A stretch of DNA of 9,522 nt from Elusimicrobiota bacterium. Its GTDB lineage: Bacteria > CG03. The DNA lies in NCBI GenBank assembly GCA_021161625.1, contig JAGHAG010000188.1, positions 1 through 9,522 on the forward strand, written 5' to 3'. Shown piece after piece: positions 4,523 to 9,522 of the stretch. A program made the position numbers and the translations under genes. Every line of letters starts with the position of its first letter. Within the stretch, counting starts at the first letter, position 1. The notes under the pieces are model-generated. The model saw nothing but the letters and a program-made list of their open reading frames with translations, searched no databases and was not told the origin of the DNA.

Positions 4523-5497
4523 TTAAAAATTCGCCGAAGGCGAATTTTCAGGAACAATCCAGGTTCCTGTTTTTCCTTCAAGGGCTTCACCAATTTTCTC
4601 AGGGCAGGTTATAAGCGCCTGCTTGCCGCCTTTTTCCAGATATCTTATGCATGCCTCAATTTTTGGTAGCATACTGCCTTTTGCAAAATGGCCTTCTTCC
4701 TTATATTTTTTTGCCTCAGAAACAGTGATTCTGTCAAGAGGTTTCTCATCAGGTTTTCCAAAATTCAGATAAACCTTGGGAACCGCTGTTGAAATCAAAA
4801 ACAAATCCGCTTTTATATTTGAGGCAAGAAGAGATGAGGCAAAATCTTTGTCTATAACTGCAGCACATCCCTTTATGATGTTTTTCTCTTTTACTTCATA
4901 AACAGGAATTCCACCACCGCCAACACCAATAACAACAAAGCCGTCCCTGACAAGTTTTTCAATGGCGTCCTGTTCAAGAATTGCCTTTGGGTCAGGTGAG
5001 GGAACAACCCTTCTCCATCCCCTGCCTGCATCTTCCATTACATTCCAGCCCTCTTTTTCTTTTCTTTCAAGGGCTTCTTCTTTTGTAAGAAAAGGACCTA
5101 TTGGTTTTGTCGGATTTTTAAATGCCGGGTCATTTATATCAACAAGAACCCTTGTTATGACTGTTACAACTTTTTTGTCTTTTCCTCTGCGCCTGAATTC
5201 ATTTGAAAGTGCCTGCTGAAAGTTATAGCCAATAGCCCCCTGCGTGTCAGCACCACAGGAATCCAGAGGGACTGTGTGGAGTCCAAATACCTTTTTTCCT
5301 GCTTCGCTTCTTAAGAGGATAAATCCCACCTGGGGTCCGTTTCCATGAGTAATAACAACATCCCATCCCTTTTCAATCATATCCGCAATGTGCTTCATTG
5401 TTTCAACTGCTGCCATATACTGGTCAGGGACGGTCTGATGTTCTTTATCCTTTATCAGAGAATTTCCACCAACTGCCACAACTGCAACTTTACTCAT
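4523..5497 (-). CDS. arcC: Carbamate kinase
   Basis: Carbamate kinase transfers phosphate from carbamoyl phosphate to ADP, giving ATP and carbamate, the energy-yielding last step of arginine-deiminase-like and ureido catabolic routes; it can run backwards. The 324-aa protein has the amino-acid-kinase fold. Motifs are VAVGGNSL (7-14), THGNGPQVG (50-58), DTQGAIGY (84-91), GVGGGGIPV (191-199), AVIDKDFASSLLA (213-225) and FAKGSMLPKIEA (271-282). The ATG at 5497 has AAGGAGG four bases upstream, and that site contains the stop codon of the preceding carbamoyltransferase, so the two are coupled. The usual protein ends near GTWIVP. Here eight more residues (ENSPSANF) are encoded by a palindrome, apparently an inserted repeat read as a tail. 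No arginine deiminase or CPS gene is in view. Confidence 0.96.
   Translation of the reverse strand: MSKVAVVAVGGNSLIKDKEHQTVPDQYMAAVETMKHIADMIEKGWDVVITHGNGPQVGFILLRSEAGKKVFGLHTVPLDSCGADTQGAIGYNFQQALSNEFRRRGKDKKVVTVITRVLVDINDPAFKNPTKPIGPFLTKEEALERKEKEGWNVMEDAGRGWRRVVPSPDPKAILEQDAIEKLVRDGFVVIGVGGGGIPVYEVKEKNIIKGCAAVIDKDFASSLLASNIKADLFLISTAVPKVYLNFGKPDEKPLDRITVSEAKKYKEEGHFAKGSMLPKIEACIRYLEKGGKQALITCPEKIGEALEGKTGTWIVPENSPSANF
4526..4548 (-). terminator. Possible intrinsic terminator overlapping the end of arcC
   Basis: On the minus strand AAAATTCGCC-TTC-GGCGAATTTT forms a 10-bp perfect hairpin ending in five Ts (4529-4525) that run into the arcC stop codon. The stem encodes the last residues of carbamate kinase. 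It is shaped like a rho-independent terminator, although its GC core is only about six pairs. The related hairpin at 4421-4445 may back it up. It may equally be a REP-type insertion. Confidence 0.4.
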
Positions 5498-5501
5498 TGC
5501 G

Positions 5502-5509
5502 CCTCCTTA
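5502..5509 (-). promoter_or_regulatory. Stop codon fused to the arcC ribosome binding site
   Basis: On the minus strand the TAA that ends the second carbamoyltransferase (5509-5507) runs into AAGGAGG, giving TAAGGAGG, with the arcC ATG four bases on. Such packing implies that the two proteins are made from one message with coupled translation. Confidence 0.8.
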
Positions 5510-6532
5510 TAATCTTTCACTCATTGTTAAAGCCATAATGGCTTTCTGGACATGCAGACGATTTTCAGCAACATCATAGATGATTGACCTTGGACCTGAT
5601 GCAACATCATCTGTAACCTCATGGCCCCTGTCAATTGGCATGGGGTGTGTAAAAAGAGCATTTTCCGTTAACTTCATCTTCTCAGCATCGCAAATCCACT
5701 CAGGATAACCAAGGGCTTTTTCAATCTCTTCCTGTTTGTGAAATTCACCATCATGATATGCATTCGGACTCATCCAGTTTCTTGAATAAACAACATGTGC
5801 TCCTTTATAGCCATCCTTTACATCATTTGTTGTTTCAAATTTCGCCCCATTTTCAGAGCAGTTTTTCTTTACATCTTCAATAACTTTTGGGTCAAGGTCA
5901 TACCCCTGGGGATATGCAATTGTAACATCCATTCCGTATCTTGAACACAGCAATGCTGCTTCCTGAACACTGCACCAGCTTCTTGCAAGAGCACCGTGAG
6001 CCCAGGTTATCAAAATTTTTTTGCCTTTTAAATCCTCTCCAAGATGTTCCTGAATCCCCATTACATCAGCGAGTGCCTGACAGGGATGAAATTTGTCATC
6101 AGCCATGTTGACAATAGGGATATCTGCATACTTTGCATATTCCCTTAAAAGTTCATCCCCCTGTCCGTAGTAGGAAATTTTGTCTTCAAGAATTCTTATT
6201 CCTATTCCACAGGCATACCTTGACATAACTTTTGCAGCATCCTCTGTTGTCTCTCCTGCGGTTTTTTTGGTTTTCAATCTCATTGTTTTTGGTTCAAGAA
6301 ACTGCGCGTGTCCGCCAAGTTCTGTTGCCGCACATTCAAAACTCTGACGGGTTCTTACAGATGGATTGTAAAAAAACATAAAGAAAGTTCTGTGTTCAAG
6401 AAGTTTTGTAAACTTTGGAGAAAATCTGTCTTTTTTCATTTTCTTTGCAAGTTCGAGAATTTCATCCAGTTCTTCCTTTTTCCAGTCCTGCGAACAAATC
6501 ATATCCCTGCCAAATAAATGTGATTTGCTCAT
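5507..6532 (-). CDS. Divergent carbamoyltransferase, knotted AOTC/SOTC/YgeW-like
   Basis: This 341-aa protein is an aspartate/ornithine carbamoyltransferase superfamily member. Carbamoyl-phosphate binding motifs are intact: SVRTRQSF (58-65) and HPCQALAD (149-156). The amine-binding half is unusual. The DVWxSMG loop of true ornithine carbamoyltransferases is replaced by VVYSRNW (247-253), and the HCLP motif reads HPMP (296-299). The C-terminus (DVAENRLHVQKAIMA) is family-typical. The segment ITWAHGALARSWCSVQE (175-191) aligns with the proline-rich knot loop of N-acetyl- and N-succinylornithine carbamoyltransferases but has no proline. The ATG at 6532 follows AGGAGGA. Its stop is embedded in the arcC ribosome binding site, so it probably supplies carbamoyl phosphate to carbamate kinase by breaking down a ureido compound. 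The acceptor cannot be assigned, and a role in arginine synthesis is possible. Confidence 0.85.
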   Translation of the reverse strand: MSKSHLFGRDMICSQDWKKEELDEILELAKKMKKDRFSPKFTKLLEHRTFFMFFYNPSVRTRQSFECAATELGGHAQFLEPKTMRLKTKKTAGETTEDAAKVMSRYACGIGIRILEDKISYYGQGDELLREYAKYADIPIVNMADDKFHPCQALADVMGIQEHLGEDLKGKKILITWAHGALARSWCSVQEAALLCSRYGMDVTIAYPQGYDLDPKVIEDVKKNCSENGAKFETTNDVKDGYKGAHVVYSRNWMSPNAYHDGEFHKQEEIEKALGYPEWICDAEKMKLTENALFTHPMPIDRGHEVTDDVASGPRSIIYDVAENRLHVQKAIMALTMSERL

Positions 6533-6746
6533 TTCATCCTCCTTTTTATATCAGGATTAAGGATTAAGCCGTTCGCTTCGCTCACTTTAAGAATTAAGTA
6601 TTTCTTTTTTTCCATCAGTTAATCCTTAATTCTTAATCCTTACCACTAATACCCCTTTCTACTTTCCTCTATCCTCTTTCTTGCGTCCCTGAGGGCAGAA
6701 CCACGAGCGGTAAATATTTCATTCCTTTCCACTTTTCCACCAATAT
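6533..6746. repeat. Intergenic region holding composite repeat, copy B
   Basis: This 214-bp gap between the two carbamoyltransferases has no coding signal. It repeats copy A: TCAGGATTAAGGATTAAG (6551-6568), a variable insert (6569-6584, GTTCGCTTCGCTCA type instead of the GC hairpin), CTTTAAGAATTAAGTATTTC (6585-6604, identical to copy A), then TTAATCCTTA words to 6642. CCTCTATCCTCTTTC and a 26-bp module (6683-6708) follow, the latter matching 4223-4248 at 24 of 26 positions. The second carbamoyltransferase ribosome binding site (6542-6537) is only nine bases away, so the repeat forms most of any leader. A promoter for the second carbamoyltransferase could lie here but none is clear. Confidence 0.8.
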
Positions 6747-7823
6747 TTATAATCTTCCGCCCATTATCATCGCCATTATTGCTTTATGGGCGTGAAGTCT
6801 GTTCTCTGCCTCGTCAATCACAACTGACCTCGGTCCATCAATGACATCGTCATCAACTTCCTGTCCTCTGTCAGCTGGAAGACAGTGCATATAAATTCCG
6901 TGTTTGTCAACAAGTTCCATCTGCTTTTTAGTTGTTCTCCAGTGCTTGTTTTTTTCATTGACCTCTTCTGCTTTTTTGAGATCGTTTTTCTTAACGGTCT
7001 CACCTTTTTCGTTCGTGTAATTGAAGCAGTAAACAGAACCCCATGATTTTGGATAAACAATGTGCGCTCCCTTAAATCCTTCGTCAAAATCATTTACAAT
7101 TCTGAAAGAGCCGCTTGTTTGACTGGCGAATTTTTTACATGTCTCAATGATTTCAGGATCAAGTTCAAAACCCTCTGGGTGTGCAAGAGTTACATTCATT
7201 CCCATTTTTGTTGCAGCAAGAATAACACTCTGTGGAACTGCACGGGGTTTTTCAATTGAACCTGAATAAGCCCATGACATTGTAAGATTTAAGCCCTTAA
7301 AAGTGCCGAATTTTTCCTTGATTGTGATGAGGTCTGCAAGAGCCTGTGTTGGATGAAATTTGTCACATTCCATGTTGATGATTGGAATGTCCGCATACTG
7401 GGCAAACTCTTTCATCGTTGCATTTGCAAAACCATAAATCCAGTATGCAGGTGGTCCATACATTCTTATTGCAATTGCATCACCAACCCTGCTCAACATC
7501 CTTGCAACATCTGAAATTCTCTCGGTCTTGTAGGGAATGTCAAAACCTTTTCTCGCTGGCGTGTAGGTTTTTCCAGGTTCAAGGTCAACATGAAAACCAC
7601 CGAGTTGCTGAATACCTGCTGCAAATGTGCTTCTGGTTCTGAGGGACTGATTAAAGAACATTGTAAATAAGGTTTTGCCTTTTAAAATTCCTGAGGTGTC
7701 TTCGTTCATTGCATGTCGCTTTTTAAGTTCCAGTGCTACATCAATCAAAGTTTCCCATTCTTCTTTTGTAAAATCCAGCTCAGCATCAATCCAATCTTTT
7801 CCTAAGAAATTGTTTGTTCTCAT
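6747..7823 (-). CDS. Carbamoyltransferase, knotted AOTC/YgeW-like
   Basis: This 358-aa protein belongs to the aspartate/ornithine carbamoyltransferase superfamily. Carbamoyl-phosphate motifs are SLRTRSTF (60-67) and HPTQALAD (157-164), with HCLPADRGQEV (313-323) near the C-terminus and a family-typical DEAENRLHAHKAIMA end. Ordinary ornithine carbamoyltransferase has DVWxSMG in the 260 region; here it is VYPKSWGS (256-263), as in AOTC and YgeW. MSWAYSGSIEKPRAVPQS (182-199) closely resembles the knot-forming loop of YgeW, and LEPGK (81-85) resembles AOTC. An insert of about 25 charged residues (273-297) precedes the HCLP region. The ATG at 7823 has GGAGGG upstream that includes the ftsA stop codon. 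It is related to the second transferase at 6532, by old duplication. Substrate candidates are an N-acylornithine or another ureido acceptor. Standard argF is disfavoured. Confidence 0.88.
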   Translation of the reverse strand: MRTNNFLGKDWIDAELDFTKEEWETLIDVALELKKRHAMNEDTSGILKGKTLFTMFFNQSLRTRSTFAAGIQQLGGFHVDLEPGKTYTPARKGFDIPYKTERISDVARMLSRVGDAIAIRMYGPPAYWIYGFANATMKEFAQYADIPIINMECDKFHPTQALADLITIKEKFGTFKGLNLTMSWAYSGSIEKPRAVPQSVILAATKMGMNVTLAHPEGFELDPEIIETCKKFASQTSGSFRIVNDFDEGFKGAHIVYPKSWGSVYCFNYTNEKGETVKKNDLKKAEEVNEKNKHWRTTKKQMELVDKHGIYMHCLPADRGQEVDDDVIDGPRSVVIDEAENRLHAHKAIMAMIMGGRL

Positions 7824-7827
7824 ATTC

Positions 7828-7834
7828 CCTCCTA
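7828..7834 (-). promoter_or_regulatory. ftsA stop codon inside the carbamoyltransferase ribosome binding site
   Basis: The minus strand reads TAGGAGGG, where TAG (7834-7832) ends ftsA and AGGAGGG is the ribosome binding site of the ATG at 7823. This leaves no room for a terminator or promoter between them, so the carbamoyltransferase is expressed with the division genes. A perfect 18-bp palindrome, CTAAAAAAATTTTTTTAG (7849-7832), also spans this point. Confidence 0.8.
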
Positions 7835-9043
7835 AAAAAATTTTTTTAGCCAGTCCAGAAGTCCACCTCTGCGGCCCTTGGTTCCGCGCGTATAGGACGG
7901 CATTTCCTGATTTATATCATACTTTAAAAGCCCTATGGCACCTGTGTATGCAGGGCTGTTTATGATGGCATCCTCTCCTGTGCAATTTCTCGGAAGCCCA
8001 ATTCTTGAAATAAGTCCTGTTTTTTCTTCAAAATACTCAGCTATTCCTGGAAGTGCTGCCCCTCCGCCTGTTATGACACAGCTTGCCACGAGAAACTTTT
8101 CTCTTAGCATCATGATAAAACCTTCCATCTCCTCATATATATCATCAAGTCGGTCAACAATAATTTTTGAAATTTCTCTTACAGGAATTTCAACCTTTGT
8201 TCTTCCATCCAATTTCATATAGGAAATTTTTCCTTCCTTTGGAAGGTATTTATCCATAGCAAAACCATAATCTTCTTTTATTTTTCTTGCTTCTTCAAAA
8301 GATGTCTTTAAAATGTAGGCAAGGTCGTTTGTTATATAGTAACTTCCATTTTTAACAGCTTTGAAACCTCTTATTGCTCCCTGTGAATAGCAGGTTATCT
8401 CTGTAAGAGTTCCACCTATGTCTATCAAAAAACATCCTATTTTCTTTTCTTCCTCCGTCAGGGTAATCCCTGCTGTTCCCAGTGATGTGAGAATACAGTT
8501 GTTCACTTCAATGCCTGCCTTTTCAACGCATCTTTTAAGGTTTGTTATAGCAGAAGCAAGCGCAGTTATAAGATAAACCTCAACCTTTAGATGATTCGCA
8601 ACCATGCCACGTGGGTCAACAACTCCTCTTTGATTGTCAACAATATATTCTTTCGGAATTGAGTGTATTATTTGCTTATCCATCGGTATCTGTATTGCAC
8701 GGGCAGATTCTATAACCTGCCTTATGTCAGAAACCCCTATCTCTTTGTCCGGAGAAAAAATGGCAATCGCTGCTTCATTATCTTTGGATTCAATGTGCGA
8801 ACCATGAATTCCGAGATTCACATATTTTATATTGTGTTTTGCCAGTTCTTCGCTTCTTTCAATCACCTCTTTTATGGATTCTACTGTCTGGGCAATGTTT
8901 ACAACGCTTCCTTCCCTTATGCCCTTGCAGTCCACTGAGGCATGCCCTTCAATTTTTATTGTATTGCCTGTTATTGACCCTATGATGCATTTTATTGTTG
9001 TGGAGCCTATTTCAAGACCTGCCTGAATAGTTCCATTAATCAT
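7832..9043 (-). CDS. ftsA: Cell division protein FtsA
   Basis: FtsA is the actin-like ATPase that ties FtsZ polymers to the membrane at the division site. The 403-aa length is normal. The N-terminal phosphate-1 loop is LEIGSTTIKCIIG (10-22). The FtsA-specific 1C region runs through about 85-165 (PDKEIGVSDIRQVIESA and IHSIPKEYIVD are typical). The phosphate-2 loop is LIDIGGTLTEI (206-216), one Gly short of the common DIGGGTT form. The adenosine motif is VITGGGAALPGI (323-334). The C-terminus GGLLDWLKKFF is the amphipathic membrane-binding helix, after a charged linker. The ATG at 9043 overlaps the ftsQ stop as ATGA, with AGGAGA about nine bases upstream. The gene after it is a carbamoyltransferase rather than ftsZ, which is unusual for this cluster. 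Confidence 0.95.
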   Translation of the reverse strand: MINGTIQAGLEIGSTTIKCIIGSITGNTIKIEGHASVDCKGIREGSVVNIAQTVESIKEVIERSEELAKHNIKYVNLGIHGSHIESKDNEAAIAIFSPDKEIGVSDIRQVIESARAIQIPMDKQIIHSIPKEYIVDNQRGVVDPRGMVANHLKVEVYLITALASAITNLKRCVEKAGIEVNNCILTSLGTAGITLTEEEKKIGCFLIDIGGTLTEITCYSQGAIRGFKAVKNGSYYITNDLAYILKTSFEEARKIKEDYGFAMDKYLPKEGKISYMKLDGRTKVEIPVREISKIIVDRLDDIYEEMEGFIMMLREKFLVASCVITGGGAALPGIAEYFEEKTGLISRIGLPRNCTGEDAIINSPAYTGAIGLLKYDINQEMPSYTRGTKGRRGGLLDWLKKFF

Positions 9044-9522
9044 CTATTTTTATCTCCTAAATTTTTAGAATTGATTTCTTTAGTTTTAATAATAGCACTT
9101 TGCATTTTTTTTGTAAATGGTCTCAAATCTATGTAAGAAACCTTTTTGCCTTTTTTCTCCAAATCCGCAAGAATGCCCTCTATGGCAGAAATTTTTTCTT
9201 TGAAAGTGTCGGTGGCGGGCCTGCCAAATATCACTTCAAAATCCTCAAAGTAAAAGTTTAGATTCTTTCCGTCAAACGAAAATTTTTTTAACCGCCTGTA
9301 AAAATCCGCCTCCTTCTGCACAAGCTTAACCAGAAATTCCTGTATGTCCTTTAACCTGTCTTTTGTCTCGCCGAAATTCCCCCATACGGGAATCTTAAAT
9401 TTTTTTGCAACCTGGGGATATTTTTTTACAATAAAACCATCTGCCGTTAAAACAAAATCCCCTGTCTTCTCCTTTAAAATCGCAAGGGGTTTTCTTTCCT
9501 CGACTTTAACCGTTATTTTATC
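9040..9522 (-). CDS. ftsQ: Cell division protein FtsQ, C-terminal part
   Basis: The frame is open from the right edge and gives 160 residues, lacking the N-terminal cytoplasmic tail, membrane helix and the start of the POTRA domain. The sequence begins ITVKVEERKPLAIL, the POTRA end found in FtsQ and DivIB. It continues with FVLTADGFIVKK, the usual 'D.dG.vf' strand, then PVWGN and a C-terminal beta domain (residues about 85-145, with FYFEDFEVIFGR and the final KVSYIDLRP strand). FtsQ is a membrane protein whose periplasmic domain links early and late divisome proteins. Its stop overlaps the ftsA start by four bases. Identity rests on the POTRA motifs together with position immediately before ftsA. 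Confidence 0.88.
   Translation of the reverse strand, partial: DKITVKVEERKPLAILKEKTGDFVLTADGFIVKKYPQVAKKFKIPVWGNFGETKDRLKDIQEFLVKLVQKEADFYRRLKKFSFDGKNLNFYFEDFEVIFGRPATDTFKEKISAIEGILADLEKKGKKVSYIDLRPFTKKMQSAIIKTKEINSKNLGDKNR

Noticed and set aside
4029..4669. Plus-strand frames across the tRNA-Gly region
   Set aside because: They are made of low-complexity repeats, cross the tRNA gene on its opposite strand and run into arcC antisense. They have no family motif.
6747..7823. Calling the first transferase ordinary argF (ornithine carbamoyltransferase)
   Set aside because: HCLPADRGQEV would fit, but the DVWxSMG ornithine loop is replaced by VYPKSWGS and the 182-199 loop resembles YgeW and AOTC.
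7832..7849. CTAAAAAAATTTTTTTAG palindrome considered as a terminator or operator
   Set aside because: It is explained by the Lys-Lys-Phe-Phe-stop codons of the FtsA membrane helix. It has no GC stem, and the next gene's ribosome binding site overlaps it.

Overview
The window looks like a piece of a bacterial chromosome of modest GC content, from a Gram-negative, probably anaerobic and uncultivated lineage. The evidence is ftsQ-ftsA, a bacterial-type NadC, a PTS EIIA protein, two bacterial-style tRNAs and strong AGGAGG ribosome binding sites. Intergenic spaces are packed with short palindromes and word-like repeats, as in some candidate-phylum genomes such as Omnitrophota. That placement is only an impression. 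Every supported gene lies on the minus strand, so transcription runs from the right edge to the left.

Right part (9522 to 6747): the 3' part of ftsQ overlaps ftsA by ATGA. Where ftsZ would usually follow, ftsA is followed 8 bp later by a carbamoyltransferase whose Shine-Dalgarno contains the ftsA stop codon. After a 214-bp gap holding a repeat, a second, divergent carbamoyltransferase is translationally coupled to a carbamate kinase (6532 to 4523). Both transferases keep the carbamoyl-phosphate motifs. Both lack the SMG loop of ordinary ornithine carbamoyltransferase and resemble the knotted AOTC/SOTC/YgeW group. With carbamate kinase they suggest cleavage of a ureido compound to carbamoyl phosphate and then ATP, CO2 and ammonia. 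The substrate cannot be read from the sequence.

Middle (4522 to 3818): a cluster of hairpins, tRNA-Gly(GCC), then over 500 bp without a gene. This holds a REP-like palindrome between direct repeats, a GC-rich patch with inverted repeats, pyrimidine-rich low-complexity DNA and a composite repeat. A second copy of the composite repeat lies upstream of the second carbamoyltransferase.

Left-middle (3817 to 1286): a tight four-gene cluster encodes a PTS EIIA protein, NadC (NAD synthesis), a minimal and atypical biotin-protein ligase, and a THEP1-type NTPase. A tRNA-Ser(CGA) follows after only 15 bp.

Left end (1198 to 1): beyond the 3' end of tRNA-Ser lies a very AT-rich accessory block. It contains a possible tiny ORF, a truncated DNA methyltransferase ending just after its first catalytic half, an unrecognised 93-aa protein, and the start of a phospholipase-D-superfamily protein with an HKD motif. 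It reads as a decayed or unusual restriction-modification or defence module beside a tRNA.
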